Source: Mycteria americana (taxonomy: Eukaryota > Chordata > Aves > Ciconiiformes > Ciconiidae). From it: DNA of 64,000 nt. The stretch's first letter is position 1. Every line of letters starts with the position of its first letter. Positions 46,105-57,674 of the stretch are shown in pieces. Both the position numbers and the translations under genes were made by a program. The stretch covers positions 29,747,501 through 29,811,500 of the forward strand of contig NC_134370.1 in assembly GCF_035582795.1 (NCBI RefSeq), in the 5' to 3' direction. The notes under the pieces were generated by a model. It searched no databases and was not told where the DNA came from. It saw nothing but the letters and a program-made list of their open reading frames with translations.

Positions 46105-49100
46105 GTAAGATTCTGGATGTTTCAGCCCACATTCTTTGATAGCTGGGCTTTTATAAGAGTCTTTGTAAGGGCAGGGTTGGAAGGGTTTTTCTTAGTCTTT
46201 CCTAGTTATAACACGTAGTTGGGTGTCCTTGATAGCAGTTAATTCTGGTGAAGGAAAAGCAACCAGAACTGATATTTCTGGATGAAACATGACACACTTC
46301 AAAAAATCAATAAAGCAATAATACCCTGTTATGCATATAGAATTTTTTTCTGATAGAACTGTATTTGAATGTGGAATTCTCTGGAATGCTTTGTGTTGGT
46401 CCTTAAAGCATTAATCATTATAAACAAGAATGGCTGCTATTACTATTGATGCTGTTTCTCCTATATAAACAGAACAAAGAACATTCAAAGCAGGTGAACT
46501 GTGGAAGAAGAATGGTGCAGTGATCATGGCTGTGCGAAGACCTGGATGATTTTTGTGCAGAGAGGTACTTGCTGGGCTTGGGGATTAATTAGGAAGAGTT
46601 GATCTCTACTTGCATAGATTCCCTTTACATAAAGGGAGAGGGTGAGTAGGACAGTCATCAGATACATCTGAAGTATCTGAAAGGTCTTGTTTCCTAGCCC
46701 AAGCTGGTTGCCAGCTAACAGCATACTTCGTTTTCTTTGCAGCTGGTTTATATAGTCTAGGTCCTGAGCATTTTCCTTCTGAAGGCGATGGATACATGAT
46801 TTTTACATCTGCCAGGGGCCTAGCCCATGGTAATTAGAAAGGGAGATTACACAAAATCCAACTGGTAATGAGTGTTATGAACTAGTTGTATTCCATATGT
46901 CCAAAATAAATCTCTGTGAGCCAGGTAGCCTCTGCTCAAAAGCAGCCCAAGACAGGACTGGCAGAAAGCTATCAGATAAAGCTCATCAGCAAAAAAGAGA
47001 TATGGATAAAGGGGAGTCCCTTGCTGTTCTGGATGCTGAATGTGAGGCAGGAAGGTAAGGAGTCTGAAGACCAGGATTTACTGTTCCATAACAAGGTGGG
47101 TTGGGAAACAAAATTTGATCCTTAAGTTGGCATTAGGTTCCTTGGGTGGAGGTGGGAGGAGACACTTAAAGTACGATTTGAATGTACCGTGTGCCTGGGA
47201 ACAGCCATAACTTGCACTTTGGCCATTATTTTTCTCATAGCTATGGGGACAAATAGCTATTACTTCATTACTCACTACTCTATAACATGAAAAAATTAAT
47301 ATTGCAACCACTTAATTAAGGGATCTGGTCCCATCAGTAGTAACTGCTTAAATATGTGTAGAATTCATGGAAGGTTAAAGATTAAAGTACTTTGCTCTCT
47401 GAACAGGTGTAGCACAGGCAGGAGGAGAATGTGCTACGTGCCTGACTCTCTGCCTTCCGCATACAGTCAGACAGGAATTCATTAATGATTTTTTTTTTTT
47501 TTTGTTAATGCTAACTTCCTAAGCGGAAATAAAGAGCCCAATTCAAAGAATTGTGATTTTTTTCTTTCAGGAAAAAAATGAGAGGGAAATTTAATTTTCT
47601 AATTCTTATTTTTGTTTCAGAAGTTCAAATTTTTAACAGAGGCAGTCACACTACTGATCAGCTAATTAAGGCAAAGAATTGTTTTGTATTTTAACTGTGA
47701 AAGTGTTTGAAAAAGCTTTTAAATTGTCTAAACCGAAGTTATTTTTGATTGTTGTATACTCAAATCATTTTTGTGAGTTGACTCTTGCCTTTCTCCTAGG
47801 AACAGTTCAGTTGCCCTTTTTTTTGACCATTAATGTTTCTCCATAGTATGAAAGCTGTTTCTTTCCCCACTGTCACCCACTCTGAGCTGGTGGAATAGTT
47901 CAATACAGGTGACTTGCCATATATGTTAACCTGCAGGCAGTAGGTTTTTATTTTTCTGCAAGAGACAAAATACACTTGCTTGCCACTATCTTACACTTTG
48001 GAAAGGATGTTGAACTTTGTCCTTGTTGACAGCACCAAGAAGGAACATATACTTCCCTGGACACAGTGGTGGGGTTGAAAAGTGGCCATTCTACATCATA
48101 GATCACCGACCTGATAGCAGTGGTGAGGACATGCTTCCATTATCCACTGCAAAGGATGTCACAAAGCCTACTGGAATGATGTCTTTGGATCCTTGAGAAT
48201 TGAGGCTGGTAGACTTAAGAAATATGGAGTCTTTTGTCTTCATCATCTGCATCTTAAATCATCAAATTCCTTTTTTGTTATTTAAGATAGACTATGTTTA
48301 ACAGGACTACACTTCTACATCTCATGGTCTGGATCTGGCCATGTAGTGATTCAGTGCTCCAGTCATTGTGAAAGTGCCATGGGCTTGCTTGCTAAATATT
48401 GTGGATATCAACTCAAGCAGTCTAAAGTAGCAGAAGAGCCATAGTTGAACTATTAGAGGGACAAACTGAAATGGGAATTGTTCTTTTGGGTTGTCCCTGC
48501 CTTGCTGGAGAGAGGAAGTATTCTGCTAGGGTGTGCTCGTCTGCTTTTTACAAAACCAAGAAAACAGTTTCACAGACTAGATGAAATGGTCACAGCTCCA
48601 TGGTAAGGCTGTACAGCTGTTACGTGCTATAATTTGCCCACAAAAATAGACTTCTTTGCTTTCTCTTATTGTGTCATTTTTAAATAGCAGTAAAGAAAAA
48701 CAAGTCAGGTCTAGTCCCAAGATGCTGCTTGAAGTCTCATCTCTGGAGAATTTTAAAACTTAACTATGTTCTTACATTGTTCTGGCTCTTTCCCCTCCCA
48801 AAAGCCAAGCAAGGACACACAAAATAAACCCCATCAAACTCCTGAAGTGCCTTTCTCAAAAAGGCTAATCAAGGTTTGATGGTATCACTGTCTCTCCAGA
48901 GACAGCGATTTCTGGTCTTACAGGGCACCCCACTGCAGTAGCCTGGAGTATCAGTTCTCAGACATGTTAGGTTGCAATACAATTTGTTTGTTTGTTTTGT
49001 TTTGTTGATTATGAGAGTTTTGAACTATATAAAAAATCCCAGATAAAATTGCTTTAACCCCCCCTTTTAGGAAGATCATAAGGCATTTTGTTGAGGGAAA

Positions 49101-51646
49101 ACAGAAAATAATTACCAGATCTTTAAGAACAGAAAAGTAGGGAAAGATGTAACAAGTATAATCTATGATCCTTTAACTCTCACACTCACTACTTGGTGTT
49201 TGCTTGTGATGCTGATTCATCCTTTTTCATTTCCTCTGAAAAAGACAGAGTAGTGAACTGCAAAGCTGCCCTTAACCTTGCACCTATTTATGTCTTTCTC
49301 TAATGTCTTTTCTCCTGTCTGTTCACCCCTATCTGTCTGCTGCTTGATACTCAGTAAACTCTAGATATCCCACAAGCCTTTGAGGTAAGGCATTTTGGTT
49401 AGGTGGCTGAGGGTGTTCAAGTAAACTGTGTCCATTTTTTAAAGTGTGGAGTTCTTTGTGGGAGTTTTGTCTGGTAAAAATTACCTTTCTCCATTGGACA
49501 TGAGAAGAAACATATTTGCAGCGTGCGCTCTGATCTGTTGGAAACCTTGGAGGCCTTTGTACAAACTGCGGGAGCTGAGATTCTGTCAGCGGAACAAAAA
49601 ACCCGGCATATGAGTGGTGACACCTTACGCTCTTACATACCAGAAAAAGCAGTATTGCTTCTGGGATACTGAAGGTGTATGAAGAAATTCCCTGTTTATT
49701 TTCACTGGGACAGTTAAGTGATGTGCAGGCACTATCTTTTCATTGTTCTGTGAACACTTTAAAAGTTCAAGCCCTAGCACAGGCAAGGTATATCTACAGC
49801 TTTGAGTTAAAAATATGTTTTCTCCAGGATTTTAATATTTTATCCAGTAAATGCTCAAAAAATCTTCCTCTGTGCTTAAGGAAGAAAGTTTTAGTAAATC
49901 TAATGAAGACCTGCCTAGGAGTAGAGCTAGCTTAAATGTCTGCTTTACAGGTCTGTTTCTGTTTTGCACCTCAAGCTAGAATTTATGTATGTTTCTGATG
50001 CTTTTGAAATTCAAGGTGAAGCTTTCCAACCTCCATCTACTGCCTGAAATGTTTGGGTTTTTCTCCTTTCTTAGGAGGCTTCTGAGCTCTCCTCTCTGAA
50101 ACCTCAGCTGTCCAAGCTGGGTGTCCCTCTCTATGCTGTTGTGAAAGAGAAGATAGGGACTGAAGTGGAGGATTTTCAGCATTATTTCAAAGGAGAAATC
50201 TTTCTGGATGAAAAGGTATAGTGAAGTCGGTGTTCTCCTTTTGTTTAAAAACAAGCTTATGAATATCCTCTTTGAAGAGCTTGTATAAGTAATACAGTTA
50301 GAATGTGGTCTGAATGAAAAAGGATTTAGTAGCATTGTGGTTTAAGAAGTTAATTAGCTTTGCATTTATATATATATATCCTGCTCAGCTTACAAACTGC
50401 TCTGTAGCTATGCACTGATAACATGCTGTTGCAGGATTATTCCTCCCCTCCCCTTTAACAGGTAAACAATATGGCCTATTAATATTTATTCCTTTCTTCC
50501 ACTGGTTGTGTGACTTGCTGATGTTTATGATGTGTGAATAGCGGTCTGAAGGTGACAGATATACTTAATCCATCATATAGAGGCCAAATCGCAGTGATGT
50601 GGCTTGTCCCGGTACAGTGGCACATGTTGTATTGCCAGTCTCCTGTTGAAAAAAAACACGGCCCTGCTTACTCCTTAACTCAGAAGACACATATAGAAAT
50701 CATTTGGCTTCTGAAGGAATAAGAGTATGTAATACTCAAAATCAACTAGAAGATACCTTTATTTTCCCTCCCCACTCTGTGTGAAAGAATCAGGCTGATT
50801 TAAAAAAAAAAACAAACCAAAACCCAACCAAACAAAAAAACCCCAAAAAACAGATGACTGATAAAGTTACAGGAATTGGCACCACTATTATCTCTTTACC
50901 AGCATTTTTATTGTCATACTTCAAAAATAAGAAAAAAGACATTTATCACAAAGCACCCTTGTTGTCAGCAATAGGGATGTAGATGTACATGGGGCTAAAA
51001 TGCCTGTGAATCAGCTTAAAATCTACATGAGTGGTGGCAGTACCACTAGTTGGCTGGGTGGAGGTAAGTGGTCAGGCGGTGCGTTAAAGAGGTTAGTTCA
51101 GGTGCAATTTCTTTTTAGCTCTTCCCGGTTAGCTTTTGTGTGTTGCGACCTTTCTTGGATACAGGGTTGGCTGGTTTCCTGAATTTCATTTGGGAGGAAA
51201 AGTCCTTTTCACTTTGATTGCTGAGGTATTTTCTGTTTCCCTGCAGAAAGGCTTCTATGGTCCACGCAGACGAAAAATGATGATGTCAGGCTTCTTCCGC
51301 TTTGGAGTCTGGCAAAATTTCTTCCGTGCTTGGAAAAATGGATATAGTGGTAACCTGGAAGGAGAAGGATTCACCCTGGGAGGAGTATATGTGATTGGGG
51401 CAGGAAGACAGGTACTGCAGGCCATCTAGGAGGCTTCTTTGTCTCCTGTGAGACCAAAAGTTTCTTTTCTGGAATGTTCAGTTGCTGGTCAGTTGATCTC
51501 CCGTGGGGAGACTAGCGTATAAATTTCTCTCTTGTGTCTTTGATTAGGGTGTTTTACTGGAGCATCGTGAGAAAGAATTTGGAGACAAAGTCAGCCTTCC
51601 ATCTGTCCTTGAAGCTGCTGAGAAGATAAAACCACAAGCTTCATAA
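45927..51646 (+). CDS. PRXL2A: PRXL2A (FAM213A / selenoprotein U): peroxiredoxin-like selenoprotein, five coding exons
   Basis: The exons are 45927-46104, 46473-46564, 50075-50215, 51247-51411 and 51548-51646, giving 224 residues (human 229). The protein is a thioredoxin-fold, peroxiredoxin-like redox protein. Residues 1-34 carry a hydrophobic segment (TMGVWSVGLGAIGAAVTGIV) that may act as a signal or membrane anchor. The redox motif follows RRPG at 85-88. In human it is Cys-Phe-Leu-Cys; here codon 85 is TGA (46547-46549) and Cys88 is kept, so it reads U-F-L-C. This is selenocysteine and not a nonsense change: the frame, splice sites and sequence stay conserved for about 140 residues after it (LGVPLYAVVKEKIGTEVEDF, FKGEIFLDEK, SGNLEGEGFTLGGVY, LEHREKEFGDKVSLPSVLEA), and a SECIS element lies in the 3' UTR. 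Selenoprotein U with Sec is known in fish and chicken; mammals use Cys. Annotation software may stop at the TGA or skip it. Confidence 0.97.
46473..46564 (+). CDS. PRXL2A: PRXL2A coding exon 2 with selenocysteine TGA
   Basis: Encodes EQRTFKAGELWKKNGAV, then IMAVRRPG-Sec-FLCRE. The TGA is at 46547-46549. The acceptor is TATATAAACAG and the donor GAG|GTACTT. Confidence 0.96.
46547..46549 (+). other. PRXL2A: Selenocysteine codon (TGA recoded), Sec85 of PRXL2A
   Basis: An in-frame TGA aligns with the first catalytic Cys of mammalian PRXL2A, three residues before the retained Cys88. Recoding is supported by the SECIS at 51862-51924 in the same transcript. Confidence 0.95.
46565..50074 (+). other. 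PRXL2A: PRXL2A intron between coding exons 2 and 3
   Basis: 3.5 kb of AT-rich DNA. It contains a T14 run near 47490 and an unexplained coding-like open stretch at 48014-48196 (plus strand, no ATG at its start). No transposon was recognised. Confidence 0.75.
50075..50215 (+). CDS. PRXL2A: PRXL2A coding exon 3
   Basis: Encodes 47 residues, EASELSSLKPQLSKLGVPLY to EIFLDEK. The acceptor is CTCCTTTCTTAG and the donor AAG|GTATAG. Confidence 0.96.
50216..51246 (+). other. PRXL2A: PRXL2A intron between coding exons 3 and 4
   Basis: Contains an A/C-only simple repeat at about 50800-50852 and a short TA repeat near 50370. Nothing else was seen. Confidence 0.8.
51247..51411 (+). CDS. PRXL2A: PRXL2A coding exon 4
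   Basis: Encodes 55 residues, KGFYGPRRRKMMMSGFFRFG to VIGAGRQ. The acceptor is CCCTGCAG and the donor CAG|GTACTG. Confidence 0.96.
51548..51646 (+). CDS. PRXL2A: PRXL2A coding exon 5 with TAA stop
   Basis: Encodes GVLLEHREKEFGDKVSLPSV to KPQAS, then TAA at 51644-51646. The acceptor is TTTGATTAG. The stop that ends a Sec-encoding frame is TAA and not TGA, as needed. Confidence 0.96.
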   Translation, partial: GVLLEHREKEFGDKVSLPSVLEAAEKIKPQAS

Positions 51647-51861
51647 ACAGAAAAATAGTTGCACATGCTTCTGATCACAGCTTGAAATGTAGAATGCATC
51701 TGTTTCTTGAACGTGCAGTTTAATTGCTTCTTAACTATTTAGTGATCAACACAGAGGAAAGATTATCTATTCAAACATAGAAAATTATGAAAATCCTCCT
51801 GGATCTTTTATTGTTGCTTTTCAGCCTTTCAGGTGGTCAGGATTTGAACTGCTCTTTTGTG

Positions 51862-51924
51862 TCTGACTGTATTAATGAAAGGCTGGGTCTAAAATCTGAC
51901 CTAGCCTAGATGTTTTCAGTCAGA
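51862..51924 (+). promoter_or_regulatory. PRXL2A: SECIS element in the PRXL2A 3' UTR
   Basis: This RNA hairpin recruits SBP2 and the Sec-specific elongation factor so that the TGA at 46547 is read as selenocysteine. From the base up: lower helix TCTGACTG (51862-51869) with CAGTCAGA (51917-51924), 8 perfect pairs; an internal loop; the core ATGA (51875-51878) facing AGAT (51908-51911), which supplies the tandem G-A pairs; upper helix AGGCTGGGTC (51880-51889) with GACCTAGCCT (51898-51907), 10 pairs with one G-U; and an apical loop TAAAATCT containing the conserved AA. It begins about 215 bases after the stop codon. The short apical loop with no extra mini-stem suggests form I. All elements are seen directly. 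Confidence 0.93.
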
Positions 51925-52009
51925 GACAGTCAGTTGAAAACCTGTCTACCTAGGGGAGCAAAACTCTGCAAAGGCTGGAGTAATGGAGTACCAGCTGAGG
52001 TTGAAGGAT

Positions 52010-52015
52010 AATAAA
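52010..52015 (+). terminator. PRXL2A: PRXL2A polyadenylation signal
   Basis: AATAAA, 364 bases after the stop and 86 bases beyond the SECIS, so the SECIS is kept in the mature mRNA. T-rich DNA follows. Confidence 0.8.
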
Positions 52016-52057
52016 ACTTTATGTAAATGAAATACCTTCACTTTTTGCTTTTTCATT

Positions 52058-52139
52058 AACATGTAAACACATGTAAACACAGAAGAAATAACATGTAAAC
52101 ACATTAAACACAGAAGAAATAACATGTAAACACAGAAGA
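52058..52139. repeat. Minisatellite, about 2.6 copies of a 31-32-bp unit
   Basis: The units start AACATGTAAACACA and end AAACACAGAAGAAAT, and the ATGTAAACAC word repeats inside. It sits just after the PRXL2A poly(A) signal. Confidence 0.85.
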
Positions 52140-53974
52140 CTAAATCCTCTCAGTCTAGATTATTCTGAGATTCTGCAAGTCAAGACATGCCACCGTGTCT
52201 ACCCAGTAGGCTTCTTGTTAGTTAACGACTGGCTCTAGATCTTCCAGCTCTTTGTGTGATTCCCTGCAAGGAAGATTGGAGACATCTAATGTTCACTTCA
52301 GAAGATACTTGTAGCATGAGGGCAAGTTCCTTCTTGTGTTTAAGATTCTAAGAAAAAAAAGGAAACAGTATCAGAGAGCACATTAGGTAGAGTTTCCATC
52401 CTGGCTTGAGTTCTGCAGTAGAATGGCTGGGCTGTTCCTAAAAATAGATGTAGCGTTCCACAATATGATCCATGAGAACCAGTACTATACATAGCCACAT
52501 ACACGTACCTAGACTGAAGTATGAACAGGACAGCATGAATTTTCCAAATGTGTTGATGTTTCAATGTCTAAACAAAATTTTAACATTGCAGTTAGAGAGG
52601 ATTATCAAGTGTTGCGTATCCCTCATTAGCTGCTGTATATAAAAGGATAGGTAACTTTGGAAAAATGTGCGGGCTAGAACATACTAAGCTAGCAGAAGAA
52701 TTAAAGGGAAGGATTCTTTTGTCCTGGCAGCAGGTCAGTCTGAACTGTCATTCTGCTTTCTCCTGACATTAAAATTGATTAAACCTTCATGTATTGTTGG
52801 TACTGAGGGCAGGGATACTTTGCACGTCTGAAACTTCAGTAATACACCTATTTTTGCTCTGTGTGCCAGTGCCTATCCATCTGTATTGTTGAGCTGTGTG
52901 CAAAAAATGGTCATACATGATGCTGACTGTATGAAACCTAAATGCCAAACCCTAAAACTTCACAAATACTGAGGCCTGGCCTTGGTCTGTGTTAAATCAG
53001 TTATGCAGGCTTTAAAATTGCATCATTATGGATGAAATCCTGACTTTCTTTTTTTTATATATTTATGTCCAGGCAGAACTCATTTTAACTAAAAATATTT
53101 ATGTGCTCTTTAGAGTCTGTTCTTCACAGTTCCCTGAAATAAGTCTAGCCATGAGGATTTTGAGTGATTCATATGTTCACCAAGATGTTTCATTTGAAAA
53201 CTAAATGGAAATTGGACTCATGTATGCTACTATCAGCTGAAATTTGTGTTTGATTTTCTGGGGGGATGGAGGAAGAAACAGGAGTTTGGAGAGTAGAGCA
53301 GTAAAGTCTACAGCAAATTGACTACATGATACGGACTTTATAAAGGCTCTCCTAGTATTCATGGACAGGTGCAGAGAACCATGTGTTGTCTCTGTCCATG
53401 TTCTGAGCTGCCTGGGTAAGTATGCCCCATAAGATGGTGTCAAAAAGCTGTTGGGTGCTCAAAGACATAAAATGACTGACCGGAGGTGGGCTCGTCTGAA
53501 TGGCATCCAGAGCAGCCAGACAGCTGCTAAGTTTGCTCCGTGAAATAAAGAACTCTGCTTGAGGGCTTTTTGTCCTGGGTTTTAGCACTGAGAGGAAGTA
53601 CCCATATCATGAGTGCTTGCCTGACACAAGGCACCTAAAACTCTTCCTCTACAAACCTGCAAAGTTCAAAGCATTGTGTAAGTGGCTACTTGTCTGCAGT
53701 AGGCCTATTGTTACTTTGGAGTGCAAGTGGTAGGAAACACAAAAGAGACGCTAAAAGAAATGCGTGGGAACTACTGTTTCTTACAGTTGCAAGATGCTAC
53801 GAATAACAAAGATCTTACTTAGAATAGGAGGAGAATTCTGGATCACAGCTCCTATTGAGTTTTGTTTTCTTTCCAGTGGGAACTGGAAAGCTTTGCCATT
53901 TGCAGAGGACAGATCTTGCACAAAGAGACAGGCAAAGAAGGTACTGATCTTAGACCTGGATTTCAGGCCTTGTT

Positions 53975-54035
53975 CCAAGGGCTGTTTATGCATTTCACAT
54001 AAACATGAAATGTGAAAGGCATAAACAGTCCTTGG
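53975..54035. ncRNA. Candidate miRNA-like hairpin, 26-bp stem, 9-base loop
   Basis: The arm 53975-54000 (starts CCAAGGGCTGTTTATGC) pairs with 54010-54035 (ends GGCATAAACAGTCCTTGG). Over 26 positions there is one A-G mismatch and, as RNA on the plus strand, one G-U wobble. The loop is AAACATGAA. The size fits a pre-miRNA core, but flanking pairing below the stem is weak and no known miRNA was recognised. A snap-back (template-switch) duplication is an equal alternative. Confidence 0.35.
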
Positions 54036-55062
54036 AGAATGGGATAGAAGCCAGATAAATTCCAAGAAATTTAAGATAAAGTGAAGTGCCTTTAGAACCT
54101 GCTGAATCTGGAGAGCACCTACTTACAATTTTGTGTAGATGCAATTGAAGTCCACTCACTCTAACAGCGCTGGCCCCCGGTTCTTTCAGTCAGAGTGCAG
54201 AAAGTCCTAGATGATGACAAGGATGCCACGGGCTTGCAGCCCTGCTGTTATCCCACCTAAAGGGACTGTGTTTTGTGATCTTGGAAACTGAAGCAGGAAG
54301 CCATCATGTCCAGCATTTAGAATATTTAGCTGAAGTAGAATGGCTGTTAAACATACAAATCGCTAATGCTGCAACGATGATATGTTCCTTTAGTGTAGAA
54401 ACATTTTTAAAGACCCATGAAGATATTTTTGAGAGTTTTTATTAAAATACTCATGGAGACTGAAAGTTCTCTGCTCTGTCAGCTTTAGCAAAGGCATATG
54501 TATGGTAACCACGTCAGACCTGGATCTGGGAGAGTATGTTTTCCTACTGTTAACAGTGGTAGTTCCCGTAAGTAGCTAGCAGGACAGTTTACTTCCTGAT
54601 TTGAAAGTTACATAAGCTTACCCACATTTCAAAGTTTTCTAATCCTGTCTTTCAGAGATCAAGTCAAAATCTGGAGCCACAAAAGGTCCAGATGATAGTT
54701 GAAAATGTTCTGAAGAATTATTATTCATAAATCTGATTTTTTTTTTTAAGCCAACCTTGGGATTATCTGGAGTTGACTCATCCTTTCTGAACTCCATGTT
54801 GACAAAATACAAAGGGAGAGGACAGAACATATGCGGTGCCTAGGAGCTAGGAACGGTTAACAAGAATTGACAATGGGCAGTCTCGAAGAAATAAAAATGA
54901 CAGCAAATTAGTAAAGGAGGAACAAATAAATTCCAAGTGAATTTCCAGTGCTGGAGACTGCAACGTTGGACTATCTGGTTTAAAAAAAATGTTTTCTTCT
55001 TTAAATGTAGAATGTTCATTGAAAAAAAAAAAATTCATAGTTGTTGATTTTGTTGTACCAAC

Positions 55063-55077
55063 AGCTACCTCTGCTGG
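55063..55077 (-). promoter_or_regulatory. CTCF-like motif (minus)
   Basis: The minus strand reads CCAGCAGAGGTAGCT, against the CTCF core CCAGCAGAGGGCGCT (13 of 15). The G to T change falls in an informative position, so it is weak. Confidence 0.25.
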
Positions 55078-56119
55078 CCCAGTTCCTCATATTCATTTAG
55101 TGTTTCGACTTTTTTTTTTCTTTTAACACGTACACAAAATCTAAAGCACTTCTCAGTGCATCAAATATCACATCACAGTTCAACACTCAGCTAGTTACTG
55201 GAAACTCTAATAATTGAAAGTTTGTTTATTCTGGGCTTGAGAAACAAAACTCCCCTGTAGTAATTTATCTTCAATCAACTTTCCCTTGTTTGTAAGCCCA
55301 TTCATTTTTTTCAGTATAAATACGGGGCTAATAAAATTTTAAGAAGGAAAATGCTGTGAAGGCAATGGGGTAGGTGTAACATAGGAAGGTTCTTTTTACT
55401 TGAACATTTAAAAATACCGATTATGTTTCCTATCTGCAGTGCCCTTTTAAAGCCATAGAAAGATGGTCTGCCTCAGAGGGTGTTTTCTGTTTATTTGCTG
55501 TTCTGCGTTTTTGTTTCCCCATGTGGGTTATCCATTCCCATGGCTGTCAAACTGCCTGCAGTTGGTGCCATCTGTAAATATTCACAAAGAGAAGGGAATG
55601 CCCAGTGATCCCTGCCATTTTCTGATGCATTTCCTGTGATGGTAGAAAGAAAGAATGAGCAAATTTCTTTTTCTCTCTCAACGGCTGGATGTAACTGCTA
55701 CCCCAGCCAAAATGAAGGTCAGCAGTAAATCCCAGTTTTTTCTGCAGTAAAAGATTTGCATAACAAAGATGCCAGGAACAGGCCACTGTAGATTCGGATT
55801 AGGCTAGAAGAAAGCCGTTAGAAAAGACATCTACTCCTGCAATCTTTGTACTTGTGTGGACGTTTTCCTTTTTTAAAATAAGAAACTTGAAGGATAGACT
55901 ATGTTGAATGATACAGTCTGTGGTATATAGGTATTTCTAAACGAGTGTGGAGGGAATAAATTATTAACAGAGTCACTGTAATCCTTACTAATGTCTTATG
56001 TTTTAGTAATATTAATTTTAGATACTGTCAGCGTGTGAGAGGCTTCCTTTATCCCACAGACTTCTGCCAGAGGCTGATTTAGTGGAGCCGGAGTAGACAG
56101 GTGCAATAGCCACTTGGTA

Positions 56120-56134
56120 ACAGCAGAGGGTGCT
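56120..56134 (+). promoter_or_regulatory. CTCF-like motif (plus)
   Basis: ACAGCAGAGGGTGCT matches the CTCF core at 13 of 15 positions with the central AGAGGG intact. It lies between PRXL2A and the downstream CpG island. Confidence 0.4.
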
Positions 56135-57653
56135 GGGGAGATGGAGAAAATACTGTGGAGCATTGATTAATAAATCGCTGATTCAGTCTAATCCACTGTA
56201 ATTTTATTTGCTGTCTGAATAGTTCCATCCTAATTTATTCTTCTTCTAATTGATCTCGAAAACGTTGTAAATGTTTTCCCTAAGATATTTCTACTTTCTC
56301 TTTTAGGTCCAGCTACTGATTTCTTAGTGTTTGAAGTTGTTTAAAGTCTTTCAGTAGCTTCCGTGGGTTTTTTCCCTGCACGCCCCTGTCTCTCTTAACC
56401 TCATAATTATCAAAACCACATGATAATTCCAACTTTAACTCTGATTTCCAGAAAACCCCCTGCATAAATAGAAATTTCTTCCACTGAAAAGTTGTGTTTG
56501 ATGATAATGATAACGCTGAGCAGATACAGTGGAATTAGTGAATAGAATTTCCCACCAGCCACTCCTCATAATGGATCATTCATTAATTTCAGGAAATGTT
56601 TTGTAGTGGCCAGAGGAAACGGCATTGACAAACCATACATGAACATGGGCCTGCACAAGTTCACTTACAAATCAGATTTTCCATTTTCATTCCTGCAGTA
56701 CTATTACACCCTTTTACTGCTGAAGTGACTGTCTTTTAAAAGTCTTCCAATTTGTCCTAACACTTAGTTAATGTTTCTGTGATGGATGAGATTTTTACCC
56801 TAATTTTCTTGGCAACACAGTAAAGCACAGAGAACAGAGATAATGTCAAAGGCAAATAAATGGGACAGAAAGAGGTTGTTCAAACTATCTCCATGCTAAC
56901 AGTGAATACAGTCAATTCAGCTGCTCTGTGAACTGCTAACACTAACCATTTTACAAGATTCTTTTAAATTGTAAGAGAACCTTATTTTACTGACGAATGC
57001 CCTTTCTAATTCCACAGTCCTTACATCCTAAAGCTGCTGAATTTCCCTGAAATTTCCCATTTCCCTTGCTGAATCTTAGCAGTTATTATTGCACCCCTTG
57101 TCTTCCCATCTCTTACAGAAGCACTGCACTGGAGCTTTCTGCCTTTGCTCTGGACTTTACTGGAGATGTTACTCAGTGCTCTGTAAGATGACTGAAGTAC
57201 TTCTGAGATGGAGAAAGGATCTCTTTAGTTCTTTTTACCACCTGACCTTTGATCCAATGACCTTTCCTAGCTCCCCTTCCTCACTTATATCCTCCCTAAA
57301 ATTCAGGTGATTCTTCTTCTAGCATCTTCTTTCAGCTTTACCAGTCAATTCAATTTTACTTTGGTTTCTAAGAAGCCTTGAGCAAGGTCAGGGAGGCCTG
57401 CGAACAGAAGAGACTATAGAGAAGCTGCTATCGTGCAAGAATCTTTAGGTCTCTCTGCAGAGTTAGAGGAGCCTTTCTCCAGACCCAGACTGGAGCCCTG
57501 AAATGGTATCTGTCTCCGAGGATAGGGAGGCAGCTGAGCCTAGCTACGGCCCTTGAAATGGTCAGCCTTTCCTGCCTTTGGCTTAAGCCAGCAGTCACAA
57601 TACCCGTGCCTAAGGCAATCTCTTGCATTCAAGAGTTTTGAAGGCAGAAACAA

Positions 57654-57674
57654 CCCCCCCCCCCTTTTTTTTTT
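57654..57674. repeat. Homopolymer junction C11T10
   Basis: A run of about 11 C followed by about 10 T, in intergenic DNA about 0.9 kb before the last CpG island. Confidence 0.85.

Noticed and set aside
46547-46549. In-frame TGA in PRXL2A as a pseudogene signal
   Set aside because: It aligns with a catalytic Cys, the frame continues intact for three exons and a SECIS is present, so it is selenocysteine.
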